Assembly: GCA_037903475.1 (NCBI GenBank)
Contig: JBAJFG010000614.1
Span: 248,001 to 312,000 of the forward strand
Length of the DNA: 64,000 nt
Source: Ancylostoma caninum
Lineage: Eukaryota > Nematoda > Chromadorea > Rhabditida > Ancylostomatidae
Reading direction: 5' to 3'
Part shown: positions 11,851-22,739 of the stretch, in pieces
Layout of the letters: each line of letters starts with the position of its first letter
How positions within the stretch are numbered: the first letter of the stretch is position 1
Notes under the pieces: generated by a model
The model's database searches: none
What the model saw: only the letters and a program-made list of their open reading frames with translations
Told to the model about the DNA's origin: nothing
Program-made: the position numbers and the translations under genes

Positions 11851-12085
11851 TTGACTGTAGATGCGCATTATACCAACGAGTATCCCCCCAAAGTAGCACC
11901 TTTCGTTTTTGAGAAACCGTGTTCGTTTTTGAGAAAAACCGTCATTAATGGTCAAAAAGTGGTTTTTGACCATTTTTTGACCATTAATGACGGTTTTTTT
12001 TCGAAAACGAAGACGGTTTTTCAAAAACGAAAGATGCCACTTTGGGGGAGAGTTGGTGCGACCTGGGCGCATTTCTTGGAGTTGA
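11851..12085. repeat. Foldback inside the hAT element
   Basis: An imperfect palindrome is centred near 11961. Its core pairs CCGTCATTAATGGTCAAAAA with the inverse to the right. The outer arms pair ATGCGCAT, CCCCCCAAAGT and CACCTTTCGTTTTT with their inverses. Overlapping open frames on both strands come from this symmetry and are not genes. Confidence 0.85.
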
Positions 12086-12352
12086 CAGCGTATCGGAACA
12101 CTTTCTCAAACGAGAGAAATTTCTTGGGAAAGTTCCGGGTTTGAGAGAAAAAACCACGCTCCAATGACAACTTCTTTATCTGACAGGTCCTATAACAAGT
12201 TTCAACGAGTTCTAGCGGCATCAAACAGTTCAGTACGGAGATCGGTTTTTCGAGGACTTTAGCTTGAATTTGAGATGATCTAGGCTGTCTTCGCTAAATG
12301 GTGCGCATTTCTTGCTGAAACATCATTCGTCGTCTCACTAACGCTTATTTAA

Positions 12353-12813
12353 AGGCAGCAGAAGCTGAAATTCTCGACTGAGCTGAGCTGCGGGTGGTGA
12401 AGTACGGACTCGGCACATCATAAATGTGAAACGAACACAGACAATGATGGCTTACCTGCAGAGAAAATGGAACATTCGTCGCGAACACGCCTGGCCGTGT
12501 TCGCGCGCGGACGAGTTTTCCCCGGCGCGAAAGCCATTGCGGCGCGTGGTTTTGGCCGAGTCCCGCCATGAAACCCTGTGAATTGAATGCATTTCGTTTT
12601 CCCTTTGCAGCAAACCACGCACCGCAATGGATTTTGCGCCGGGGAAAACTCGTCCGCGCGCGAACACGGCCAGGCGTGTTCGCGACGAATGTTCCATTTT
12701 CTCTGCAGGTAAGCCATCATTGTCTGTGTTCGTTTCACATTTATGATGTGCTGAGTCTGTGCTTCACCACCCGCAGCTCAGCTCAGAGTCGAGAATTTCA
12801 GCTCCTGCTGCCT
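12353..12813. mobile_element. TTAA-flanked foldback MITE, subfamily 2, copy a (461 bp)
   Basis: TTAA lies at 12349-12352 and 12814-12817, with AGGCAGCAG ends. Almost the whole element is an inverted repeat, with arms of about 210 bp around a unique centre near 12590. Each arm carries CTCTGCAGGTAAG reading outward, a splice-acceptor-plus-donor-like string. The open frames on both strands are mirror images. A second copy is at 52208-52649. Confidence 0.92.
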
Positions 12814-13514
12814 TTAAGTCACTTTCTTAGTGCTATCTGCTTTTCCTGAAAGAACCGTAGTGTGTAGGTACTTAGTAGCCCATTTCGGAATCCGAGTGGA
12901 CTTAGTACTCCCCAACCGACGCTGACCACCTAGTGCTGCGCCCTGGCTTTAGCGAAGTCAAAGCATATCACATCTATGAACTTTTCCCTGTCTCAGATCA
13001 AGGTCCAATCGTTGAGGGATTCCAGCATGTTTGTGGTAACTGATCTATCATAGACAAATCCATGCTGCAACTTTGGCATTAAAGAATTCGCCTCGAAGTG
13101 TCTGAGCATACGACATTTAAGAATTTCTTTCGAAAAGTCGGCAGAAAATTGATGTAATACATGGAGGCCTGTAGTAGCTTGGATCACAAGATGGTTTCTG
13201 TTTCAAAAGTGGGGTTACATAGGAATGCTTCCAAAGTCTAAAAATTTCCGAGAACATAATTGACTTCTTAAAAATGTAAGAAAGGGGATACGTGCGTAGT
13301 AGTATGAGCAACGTTTCTAATGAGTAAGAAAGTGATTCTGTAAGGCGTTAGAGAATAGGAATGCGGCCATTTGACTAGGTGTTCTTAAATTTCAAGCGCA
13401 TCAAAATGTGGAAAATCGCTCTCACTGGTTACAGTTTCGGAATGGTAGGCAAGAATGATTCCATTATCTTCAATCAAGACGGTGTTAAAATCACGTGCCA
13501 GGGCGTTGGCCCTA

Positions 13515-14446
13515 CAGGGTGCGGCAAAAGTATTGACCTCCTTTTGTCATACATAAATTATATAGAAAATAGAAATTGGATGGAAGACCAAGTGTGACCA
13601 TTCTGCTGCCTAGGATCCTGAGAACAATGTAAAACTAAGACACACAAGCATTCGATCCATTTTATCCCTAATTTTGCCAGTCGTCAATAGACAAGGCGGG
13701 AAAAGGCTTCACTACTGCGATGCAAGTAGTCATCTTTGACTTGTTCCACAGTTCCTTCCGAGATGTTCTTGGTTAATGGAAACAGTGCTAAGAAACAGCA
13801 TATGTAAAGCCTTCCACAAATTCGCTAATGAAAGGTTCCAGCTGCTCCTGCCCATGCTATGGTTTAGCTTTGTTTCCTTATTTGTTAAAGGCGCAGAGGA
13901 GCTTCATATAGTTTCCTTTGGTTCTAGCGCCAAAATCACCGCATGGCCGAAAAACGATATTCGGCAGAAGCGCACTTTCCGTAGGATCGATTGTAGGTTT
14001 AAAAGTGGACCTTTCCTTCTCTGAGAAGATTTTTCTGCAGCTTACAACGTAAAGACAGCGAAGGGGTTTTGCACAAGAAATCATTCGTGATTTCTCCAGT
14101 TCCAAATTAGCGATCACCATATCCCTCCAGTTCCGAACAGTTGGGTTGTACCACATGGGCGCTCTGAAGGAGAAGCATGTGCTATACCGCACCAGAGTAA
14201 GGGCTTGCATGTGGATTGTTTAGAAGAAATAAAGGATTAAATCGACGACGATCCCTACGGCGCTGTCGTCTACCCTTGTGTTTTCCTTAGAGCCGCTGTC
14301 AAGAGTAAAGACAAAACTGAACGGACATAATCTCATATTGTTCGCCATATTGTTTTCTATATGTTGTGAACAAACCATCAAATCTACACCAAATACCAAG
14401 GTTTTCACGAGCCATTTCAAGCGGACAATACTTTTGCCGCACCCTG
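13515..14446. mobile_element. Tc1/mariner-type nonautonomous element, copy a (932 bp)
   Basis: The ends are CAGGGTGCGGCAAAAGTATT and its inverse, flanked by TA at 13513-13514 and 14447-14448. It is closely related along its length to 30616-31553. The interior has short frames but no transposase that I can recognise with confidence. Confidence 0.9.
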
Positions 14447-14448
14447 TA

Positions 14449-15094
14449 TAATGATCATTAAGATCATTTATATCCATCAAAGCCTCGAGACTACATGCCC
14501 AACAAAATCTCGAAATTCTTAGGGGCAAAATTCTCTCACTCTACCCAAGGGTTATAAAGTAGGGGGCTCCAAACTCCAAGAACAATTTTCAATGGAGTAG
14601 ATATTATGTAGGAATAGAAATTTTCGCAGGACTTTCACATACTCATGCAGTCTGAAAACAGTTTACAACTTCTTCTATTCTTCAGCCTTTTTGAAAGGAT
14701 AGTAAGTTTAAGCCCCTAGTGTCAAAATCTACCAACTGCTACTGAACTCGTACTCTTCACAAGTCTAGAAGAATGCTTTTGCATTTGAATTTCATCATAG
14801 ATTTTACTCGTTGCAGTAGACTCGACTTGTTTCAAGTGGAAATTGCGCTTTCACACGGCAATGACGACGTCGGTCAGGCTTAGTTGCGAGCAACATAGCA
14901 GTAAGCTTCTGGTGGTGCGACATCTATCCGTGAGAATGATCGAGAACTCTTGGAAATGTGTTACATTTAATTAATAGTTGGAGCGCACAACGACAATGAA
15001 ACTGGTTTCAAGAACTGCCCGTGCGAAACAAGTTTCACGCGCGCCCGGAAATAGGATTTTGTATGTCAGTTTACGCTCTTGTACTCCCTCATAA
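14449..15094. other. No supported feature
   Basis: Between two transposon ends. I see no open frame of note and no repeat. Confidence 0.4.
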
Positions 15095-15096
15095 TA

Positions 15097-16378
15097 TTAG
15101 GTGCGTGCAAAAGTTCTGGGGCAGTTCCACTTAATTTTTCAAAACGTCATAACTTGACCCAAAGTCAGCAATCTTGTTCAAAACAAAAAGCATTCGCAAG
15201 TCCGTGATGTTGCGAATATGGCACAGAAAATATTGTTCGGGAAGCTAAAAATTTGACAGGTCTACACCTGTAATACTGGCACACGTCGTTTTCCAGTAGG
15301 GTTTGTTCATTAAAAGTTTTACAGCGGAGGTAAAGCCATAGAAGGCTGAAATGGGGGTAGTTTGTTAGAGGCAGGTATAAGGAGTAATACAGGTTAGGCT
15401 AGAATTTCGGGGCATGAATGGCCAATTATTTATACGGTTGACACTGCAATATGCTGGTATGCGCTATCCCACAGCCGGAACAAACCACATATTTCCGCCT
15501 GCGTTGGCCCCATGCTTAAGAGTTTTCCCGTGATTACTTTAGGGAAAAGAACCTACTATAGAGCGATGATTGTGCATTCATTAGAAAACAAATTCGTTGC
15601 AGAGAGTCACGTTGCTGACAAGGAAAAATCCAAGTTTTTTTCAAAGAAGATAGTGATGGTTCGGCCATTTTTTAGGTGGGTGCCAGGAACTCGGACTTTG
15701 GGGTGACCTCCTCCTGTTGTCACGCCTGACCCACTCTCTATCAACAGTAGCAATTCTTCCATGAAACGAGTTGTTAGAAGATCTGAAGGTCGAATATCTG
15801 CAAACTTATCAGTGTGGACGTTCTCCGCTGACTGTTGACTCTCCGCTCAACTCACGAAAAATCCATCACCTTCGCTTTCTTGCCGATTTTCTTCAAGTGA
15901 CGAGACACTGTTGACTAAATTCCCCGTAATGTCTTGCGCACTTTGCACAAGGTATGTTTCAACCTGCTCTTTCCTGGCGCCTTTGCGATGACCAAATCTC
16001 TGACCAACTTGTGAAACATTTTCCAAGCTCTCATCTCCGCTCAGAATTCCTAGAAACCTTCGAGCACCTGGCGTTTTAGAGAACATACTCTCCACAAACG
16101 CATTATTGATGCTATGGATCGCTTCTCCTGTTGATCGTCTAGATTTGATTTCATAAAGCGAAATTCCCCAAATTAATGCACAGCTCATAGCATTGTTTTT
16201 ACACCCAAAACAGAGCAACGCTGCGACGTAGACCCGAGCCAAAAGTGATGTAGGTAGCAGATGTCTCAGGCTACCAGCATAGATGAAAACCGTTGCAGGA
16301 TATCGTAAACGCAAGAAGCAAAACGATGTTGAACGGTGGAATACCACCAACTACCGCGGAACTTTTGCACGCACCTAA
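15097..16378 (-). mobile_element. mariner-family element, 1282 bp
   Basis: Terminal inverted repeats TTAGGTGCGTGCAAAAGTTC are flanked by TA at 15095-15096 and 16379-16380. The length matches full-size mariners. The minus strand carries a transposase remnant, described separately. Confidence 0.92.
15847..16350 (-). pseudogene. mariner transposase, N-terminal half
   Basis: The frame encodes 167 residues. The central part, ISLYEIKSRRSTGEAIHSIN followed by NNAF and then GDESLENVSQVGQRF, matches the mariner helix-turn-helix layout (yeF...G.sA.eAa..In.aFG, then WF.kF.sGDesLed...GR). The WFkkF tryptophan is missing. The frame ends at 15847, and the catalytic D,D34D half is only hinted at by ATVDREWVRRDN-like coding further left, with stops. 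The protein would have cut and pasted the surrounding element; it is now inactive. Confidence 0.75.
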
Positions 16379-16649
16379 TAACTTCCGTTCTAATAATTAG
16401 TTGGTTGAATAAGAATATATTATTGTGCCATCCAACCGGTTCATGCGTAGTTTCCGATCTGCACTACATCCTAGTTGGCCAACGAACGGGCGGCTTTCAG
16501 ATGGCTAGAAAATGCACTTGGGAATAAACAGGGCACTAGATGTGCTGCGACATTCGTCACAGGGAAGAAACCGACATTGAGGTGGCTATGCTTTCCTCTG
16601 GGCGCCCCTAGTTGACTTTTACAAGGGCGGATGAGGACCAGAGCGGGAA

Positions 16650-16965
16650 GTCACTGGAAATACCGAGACGCGATCTGTGCAATACGTGCACATGTGTTCA
16701 TACAACAGCAGATTGGGCGGATACTTAGGTGCTGAGGACTTTTCCATCCATTGAGGGAGAAGAGGTCTGATGTCATATGTCTGCAGTAAAAGAAAACGAA
16801 AGGGCCACATACAAAAAGATTGAGCAACAAAAGATAGTAACAAAAGGATAAAAAATAGGATTGAAAACCAACGGAGGAGTCGGCTTTCTAACCTATACAT
16901 GTAATCTTTCTCTGTAATCTTCTGCAGATGTTGCAAAACACCGCATTTTGGCTTCTGTAAATAGA
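16650..16965 (-). pseudogene. Orphan exon-like ORF with one membrane segment, possibly a chemoreceptor TM6 exon
   Basis: Downstream of a TTTACAG acceptor (about 16955 on the minus strand) an open frame encodes KDYMYRLESRLLRWFSILFF and then a hydrophobic run ILLLLSFVAQSF. The E-x-R-L before a hydrophobic helix resembles the TM6 exon of chemoreceptor gene 2 (CEFRLCIQVAVLLLFAFALA). No neighbouring receptor exon was found. It may be receptor debris or chance. Confidence 0.3.
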
Positions 16966-17031
16966 AAATTTGTTCAGAAGAAATCATCTGACAAAATGTC
17001 ATGATTTCATTCCATCTGTGAAATTCTACAA

Positions 17032-17074
17032 TTGGTCAGTGATCGTGATTGTGAGATCACGATTACTGACCAAA
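17032..17074. repeat. 18-bp-arm hairpin
   Basis: TTGGTCAGTGATCGTGAT faces ATCACGATTACTGACCAA across 6 bases, with one mismatch. It lies at the left edge of a minisatellite-bearing repeat (to about 17690). Confidence 0.85.
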
Positions 17075-17099
17075 TGAGTGAGGTAGAAATGAGATCGAG

Positions 17100-17440
17100 C
17101 AGAAGGTCGGATGATGTGCAGTGGGTCCGTCAATGGAGTCAATACAAAAGGGCTGTGCCGGCGCTCAAAAGTGAGTGAACGGGTCCACCGCTGCAGTAAG
17201 GGTGCGCCGGCGTCCAAAATTGAGGGAGAAATGTCCACCATTGTGATAAGTGAGCGCTGGCGCCCAGAAGTTGAGGAGGCAACTCCACCGCTGTGATAAG
17301 GGTGCGCCGGCTTTCAGACTTGGGGGAGTAAGGCGCACAGTTGCTGCAGGAGCGCTCCTGAGCCAATTAGCGATGAAATACCACAAGACGAGTTCTCCAT
17401 CAAGTGAGAGCGGTATCGCATCCCAACAGTGGTAATGTAA
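17100..17440. repeat. Minisatellite, about 48-50-bp unit (type 1)
   Basis: Units share GTGCGCCGGCGTCCAAAATT and TCCACCGCTGTGATAAGGG. Related units in inverse orientation lie at about 49725-49870 and 54780-54890, so this is a dispersed family. The hairpin module at 17600-17690 lies on one side. Confidence 0.85.
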
Positions 17441-17599
17441 CTTATTTTGCACCAGGACGGGGCGTTACTACTCCGTATAGGCGTAGAGTAGAGGCAACAG
17501 GAGAAAACAATATAATGCTACATTCCGAGTTGGTTTTCCATTGGCAAACTCGATTGGACAATAAGTTATATTAGTGTGGATATGAGATGAATTAATGCA

Positions 17600-17690
17600 A
17601 GCGAAGCGAGCACTGGAAGAAGTCTGGAAGACCGGTGCGAGCCGGACGGGCAGACTGGTATATATCTCCTAATGCTCGCTTCGCTCGCAT
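17600..17690 (-). repeat. Nested-hairpin module, copy 1
   Basis: On the minus strand it reads TACCAGTCTGCCCGTCCGGC, a short loop, then CACCGGTCTTCCAGACTTCT. It is bracketed by GCGAGCGAAGCGAGC and the inverse GCTCGCTTCGCTTGC. The same module occurs at about 21930-22008, 41730-41790, 46004-46090 and 54332-54400. Confidence 0.85.
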
Positions 17691-17865
17691 AAACTTGAAC
17701 CCTATCCTGGCTAAATTAAATTACAGCCACCCCCAAAAATTATGGCAAGAAAAAAGAGATATTCCACATTTTCCCTGCTTTTTTACCTTTTCTTCCCTTT
17801 CCCTGCTTCCTGCTCAGCCAATTCAGGGCCTGCTATAGGGCAGTAACTATACACTGGTATCTAAA

Positions 17866-17998
17866 CGAATATTTGCGAACGAATATTCGAATAATTCGAA
17901 ATGTATGATTATTCGAATATTCGAATAATTCGAAAGGTTGAAATATTCGATTATTCAAATATTCGAAATTACGAACTCCCACGATTCGAATAATTGGA
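17866..17998. repeat. Word patch: ATTCGAATA
   Basis: About a dozen copies of the self-complementary word ATTCGAAT and close variants, irregularly spaced, cover 130 bp. It is not a regular tandem repeat. No coding frame. Confidence 0.85.
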
Positions 17999-18120
17999 TT
18001 AATGGTAAAATTGTACTAAAATACGGATTATCTATTATGATTTAGCCCCAGCATTTCAGCCATCTTGACTGAATGCGAACGACTAGCAAGCGTCATTATT
18101 CTTCCATCATTTTTCTTTGA

Positions 18121-19065
18121 CTAGCGTCCCTTCGGGACGCTTGAAATTGGGGTGAGGCAGCCACGCTTGAAGTACGTGCAGAAGATTCAGACATGCGAAA
18201 TGCAAAAATACATGGGAGAATCAGCAGATAAGCAAAACTACCCATTAGCTGAGGTCAAATACAGTCCTTCCTATAAACTGAGCACACTTGACGGGATTTG
18301 CCGCCTCTCTAAAGTCGTGCTTGGAGTCTCCTCGCGATCATAGCCTTGCTTGCAAATTCTTAATGACCCACCTCCATGTAAAGCGAATTTTCGATGCAAT
18401 GATACAACCTAGTGTTTTTTGTCCAATTTCTTACATGCCTATGGAGCCGTACAGGCATTCCCAATTCCGCACAAGAGTATCTTTCACTAGGCTTCAGTAC
18501 CTGTAAACAATACAGTGTAACCAATACCGTGCGAATAATCACCTGGGATGATTCGAGCTTCACGTTACTGAGGCAGTCCAAACTGATGAGCTTCTGCTTT
18601 GATATAAAGGGAAGAAGAAGAGGTGGTCTACTGAGACACGAATGAGCGCGTAGCGTGCCTCTACTCCACCGGCAGACGTGCATCTTGGCGTTTTCTCCAC
18701 TATTGAGCCACGACGGACCCATTCTCCATCCGTGCACCCAAATCCTGACGCTTTTCCCACTATTGAACTAGGCGACGAGACACATTCTCCATTCGTGGAC
18801 CTGTATGCTGGCGTTCTTCAAACTATTGGGCCAAGGCAGACCCGATCCATCGGTGGACCCGTATCCCGGCGCTTTCCCACTAATTGCTTATCTGATTACT
18901 TATTATTGCAGACAATAACTCAAAGCTTGAATCATTTCAAGTGATTATTCGCACTTCATTGCTTACATTTAATTGTTCACAGGTACTAAAGCCATCTGGA
19001 AGATACCCGTGTGCGGGTTGGTGGCCGGTCATAGGCATGTAAGAAATATGACAAAAGAGCAATAG
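18121..19065 (-). mobile_element. Helitron-like nonautonomous element, copy 1
   Basis: Read on the minus strand it ends AGCGTCCCGAAGGGACGCTAG followed by a host T, the terminus shared with copies at 41563 and 49591. Inside are a degenerate nested-hairpin module (about 18300-18350), a ~60-bp minisatellite (about 18650-18890, with CCACGACGGACCCATTCTCC) and a pair of inverted segments (about 18405-18580 against 18915-19065). A CTAG end before T with a terminal hairpin suggests rolling-circle (Helitron/Helentron) transposition. The 5' boundary is uncertain. Confidence 0.65.
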
Positions 19066-19098
19066 GTAGCATATTGCATTGGAAAATAGCTTTATATA

Positions 19099-20367
19099 TT
19101 AGGTTGGTGCAAAAATAATGCGCGTTTTTCGCTGCTTCAGTTTCGGTGCAGAAAACTTCCGGTGTTTCTTATCATCTGTATGAGAAGTTGCACATGGTTT
19201 TGTAGCAAATTTCATGGCCTTTTTAAATATCTTATGCATTTTGAGCGAAGTTCATGTTTTCGGCGAATTTTTAGTTGTGGAACGAAAGGCGCCAAAACAA
19301 GTTTTTTGCCAAACTCTTTTCAGCGAGCTGATACTCGACGGCGTCGCAGCAGGAATCGCTCAGAATACCATCATAGTTTTGGCGAAGGGGGTGTGAACGA
19401 ATAGATTCCGCCGAGCTGCGTCCGGATTTTTCGGCTTGGTGTTCCTTGCTTCGAAATAAGGAATGTCGCACAGGTCTCGCTGGGGTTTGCGACCCCCAAC
19501 TGATGACAATTATCAAACAGCACCCATCCAAAACAACATATTTGGTTTTGCAGAACATTGCCGGTGATTGTTATCAGACCATCCCTCCCTTCAGCAAAAA
19601 TGGGAGGATGAAAAAGCTCGACGAGTTGATGTCGCGCATACTGAATGAGTACCACATTGATCCTCGTTGAGAGGTGTGTTTCGCACCCTTGTAATCAGAA
19701 AATTGCGACCAAACAGTCGGTCGCTTAGCGATTAAATATGAAGTATAGACCCTCTTCGACAAAATGAGGTGCCTTGCTCAACAGTTGGACGAGGAACATG
19801 CACCGAAATATTCCCAAAAACCGAAGCAACACCAAAATAAGGTCACTTTGTGGTGAACTGCTGCCAAAATTGCTCACTGCAGCTCATTCATTTTTCCTAA
19901 TCTGGTAAATGGTTTCGAGACGTAAATGAAATAAATTAGAAACTTCACGGTGTGACCCCAGCGTTGCTCAATAAAATGGATTCTTCACTAATACACGCTA
20001 CTGTCCAGGCACACCCTGCACGACAGATTCTTCACAGGTTCGAGCAACTGAGCTAGGAAGCTCGAACTCCTACATCATAATCAGCAAGCTTCTCGCTCAC
20101 CGACTACCGCTTCCCCGAGAACCTGGACGACTTCTTCCGGGAGAATTTTCTCGAAGACTGAAGTGATACCAAAACTGCTCTCCGGAAGTTTGTCGATTCT
20201 AGAAGGTCCTGTCAGAAATGCACGGTAGTCGGAGAACAGCTATCTTATTGCTAAAGATTTGCGGATTACAATAATTCTAAGCCTATTGAAAAAGATCGAT
20301 TTTGAAAGGAGTTATGAGGTTCGGAATCAAAGGCATGAAAACGCGCATTATTTTTGCACCAACCTAA
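19099..20367 (+). mobile_element. mariner element, 1269 bp, decayed transposase
   Basis: Terminal repeats are TTAGGTTGGTGCAAAAATAA on both sides with TA at 19097-19098 and 20368-20369. The plus strand shows broken transposase signals: VTLWW followed by a GVIHYSFL-like region near 19848-19910, and an ARPHT segment near 20008-20025 that normally follows the second catalytic aspartate. Stops and shifts occur throughout, so it is inactive. Confidence 0.92.
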
Positions 20368-20369
20368 TA

Positions 20370-20790
20370 TCTATGCGTAATCCCAGTAACCACATGGTTA
20401 TATTTTGGATCAATATATGTTTTATACATGCTACAGTTACAAGGTATGCTATTAATATTACTTGTATTGAGTTTATTAAGAAACTGATTGTAATTATATA
20501 TAGTCCTTGAAAGCGGATCTAAGTATTGAAAAATAATTCTGAATGGTTTATAATTCGTATTACTGGCTTATTCTAAAGTTCTAATAATGAGTCTGTCATT
20601 AACAATCTTGTTTAGATTAACCTTATCTAAAATGGTACTATAATAAGGAAATTTAACGTTTATGTAAGTTGATTTTACCTTATTTGTGGATATAGGTTCT
20701 CTGTAATGATAGTAGCATAAAAAGCTTAGAATAACTGCTTTTTGCATACTACTAAAATTGAATAAATACGGATTGTTACTTCTCAGGAAA
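20370..20790. other. No supported feature
   Basis: A+T-rich sequence without open frames of note. Confidence 0.4.
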
Positions 20791-20794
20791 TCTA

Positions 20795-21050
20795 AAAACC
20801 GTGTTTTGCATCGGTATGCATGGGTTTTGCATGACTTTGAGAAAATCGTGGGTTTTTCGCGGGTTTTGCATGGGATTTGCATCGGATTTGGAGACGCATG
20901 GGTTCTGAATGGGTATGCATGGGTTTTGCATCGATTTAAGCAATGCTGAAAATTATTGATTAAAAAAACCGGGTTTTGCACCGGATTAAACCGGGATTTG
21001 CATAGGTGTGTATGGGTTTTGCATCGATTTGTGAAGAACCGGTTATTTAG
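20795..21050. repeat. Word patch: GGGTTTTGCATGG (patch 1)
   Basis: Irregularly spaced variants of TGCATGGGTTTTGCATCGG and TGGGATTTGCATCGG fill 250 bp. Long open frames here exist only because of the repeated word. A related patch follows at about 21400-21605. Confidence 0.85.
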
Positions 21051-21399
21051 ATTTTTCATTCATTATTTCCATTGTTTTTTCACAATCAGGAGTGCCTTAT
21101 GTATGATAAAAATTTACTCATTGCGATCTCCATAATTATGCCAAAAATTTGCAGGTTTCTCTAAAATATGAAATTATTGCATTTTAACATAGGGAACATT
21201 CACCAGCTTAATGTACGAAGCACCTCAGTCGGACATCCAGCAGAAGTTGGCCCGATCAAAAATGAGCCGAGAGGAGTTATAAGTGCGCAATTCGGTGGAG
21301 TTGCAAGGCGTGCGACGACAGCGCAGTATTTTTGTTCTTGAGGTGCGTGGGAGCCACTCCTCGTACCCCCCTCCCCCACTCCTCCAGGACGCGAACTGG

Positions 21400-21605
21400 T
21401 CATCACAAACCCATGCAGAACCCACGTCACCTCATGCAAAACCAATGCAAATCCCATGCAAAACCCGGTTCTCAAAACGTTTCTCAAACCGTGTTCTGCA
21501 TGGGATTTGCATGGGATTTGCATGAGTGTGCATGACTTATCCGTGGGATTTGCATCTTTCAATCCGATGCAAAACACGATTTTATCCCATGCAAAACACG
21601 GTTTC
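21400..21605. repeat. Word patch: GGGTTTTGCATGG (patch 2), with inverted arms
   Basis: The same words as patch 1 occur in both orientations (CCCATGCAAAACCCGG on the left, CGTGTTCTGCATGGG in the middle, CCATGCAAAACACGG on the right), so the patch can fold on itself. The stretch 21051-21400 between the patches has no supported feature. Confidence 0.85.
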
Positions 21606-21929
21606 TAGATCTCCTGAGTATTATGTTGATAAGTTTGTGTACATAATTTATGTTTCTAGTTTTTAGGAATCTAAGTATATCATAAGTATGGGCAGACCCT
21701 TTTCACTTGAGTTATCACAACAACCAGCTAAAGATAGATATTTCATGAGAACATTTCCACTGAATCGGCTGCGTTAACAACGGCAACTAGGGCCAATCAA
21801 AAGAAATTACTTCTCCCACGTGGAGGAAGGCTACCACTCACGCGATCGAGAGCTTTCCAAAAGTCCATGAACTTACTCGGGAGGATACAGGGTCTACTAA
21901 ATGTGTCCACCTTTTTTTCTGCATCGTAT

Positions 21930-22008
21930 GCCGAGTATGCGAGCGAAACGAGCACCAGTAGGAGTCTGGAAGTCCGGCGTTAGCCGGACGGCCAGACTGG
22001 TACAATAA
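21930..22008 (-). repeat. Nested-hairpin module, copy 2
   Basis: On the minus strand it reads TACCAGTCTGGCCGTCCGGC, TAAC, GCCGGACTTCCAGACTCCTA, then CTGGTGCTCGTTTCGCTCGC. It directly precedes the legible start of the BEL/Pao element. Confidence 0.88.
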
Positions 22009-22019
22009 TAAAGAAGCAC

Positions 22020-22590
22020 TAGTCCAAATGCTGGTGGAGAAATTAGATAACTGCGCCCTTCGAAGTCCTTCAGTAAAGGACCAACGCCAATTTTTGGAAC
22101 AATTGCAGATGATCACGATCCAATTGGGAGAGAATTGCGAAGAATTCAATAGCTCATGGCTCATTAAAAAGTCCTCTGCAGACTCCCTTATTCAGTCAAA
22201 CGAAAAACAATAGCTACAAAGCAGGGACTCTCGTCATCTTCAGCGTTCACTATGAGCCCCCTTTTCCAATAAATTGACGAAATTTTATCTACAGTGAAAA
22301 TGATCCTCACGTTTTCTGCAGCGAAATCTCCAATTTCGTCAAGGCCCACTACACTCTTTAACAAAGGCGCGTTTTAAAGAGACCTGCATGTACTGCAAAG
22401 GCAATCACTTGTCTTACAATTGTACGAAGTATCCGACACCACTAGAATGCTCAATCTACCTTTGCCAACACAATCTCTGTCTAATTTGTGCGTCTTCACG
22501 TCACAGTACCACTCAGTGTAGAAGGCGAATGTGTTTCAATTGTGGAGGTATGCACCACACCTATCTTGCTTCAACAGAGTGAACAGCACC
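22020..22590 (+). pseudogene. BEL/Pao Gag fragment with zinc knuckles
   Basis: The first part encodes LVEKLDNCALRSPSVKDQRQ and resembles the Gag capsid-side region of Pao elements. Stops follow at 22212 and beyond. The frame from 22388 carries three knuckles: C-x2-C-x3-H-x4-C (CMYCKGNHLSYNC), C-x2-C-x4-H-x4-C (CLICASSRHSTTQC) and CFNCGGMHHT, the last lacking its final cysteine. Such knuckles bind the element RNA during packaging. Confidence 0.8.
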
Positions 22591-22739
22591 TTCTCTAATC
22601 CAGCGACGAAGGTTACGGAAAGTCGGAAAATGGGAGCAACAAAGAACCCCACAACAACAGTACCGTCAAGGAAAGGTCACGGACAGGACAGCAAGAGCTC
22701 TACCACAAAGGTCCGTTCACACGTAGTCAGTCAGAAGCT

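Larger units (their letters stand above)
11573..12945. mobile_element. Nonautonomous hAT element, 1373 bp
   Basis: The ends read CAGGGCGCAGCACCAGGTGG on the left and the inverse of CAGGGCGCAGCACTAGGTGG on the right. A perfect 8-bp duplication, GCTTTAGC, flanks it at 11565-11572 and 12946-12953. CAGGG ends with an 8-bp duplication define hAT. No transposase frame is visible. It contains a foldback (about 11851-12085) and a TTAA MITE (12353-12813). Confidence 0.93.
11420..13330 (-). pseudogene. CR1-like LINE reverse transcriptase fragment split by a hAT element
   Basis: On the minus strand, 13311-12955 encodes successive RT pieces: SYVTPLLKQKPSCDPSYYRP, SIFCRLFERN, LMPKLQHGF and LNDWTLI. The frame reaches the motif-A segment CFDFA, where the hAT element (11573-12945) interrupts it. 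The other side, from 11572 leftward, resumes with KAFD and, after a one-base shift, NICKWLEEFLKDRTFQV. The insert therefore sits inside the catalytic motif A. Further frameshifts and stops show that the copy was decayed as well as interrupted. The N-terminal endonuclease and the 3' end are not present. Confidence 0.8.

Noticed and set aside
11776..12224. Paired ORFs on opposite strands
   Set aside because: Mirror translations of the foldback within the hAT element.
12345..12849. Arginine-rich ORFs on both strands
   Set aside because: Mirror translations of the TTAA foldback MITE; the same frames occur at 52.1-52.6 kb.
20568..21577. ORFs of 125-163 codons
   Set aside because: Their apparent peptide repeats come from the GGGTTTTGCATG word patches.
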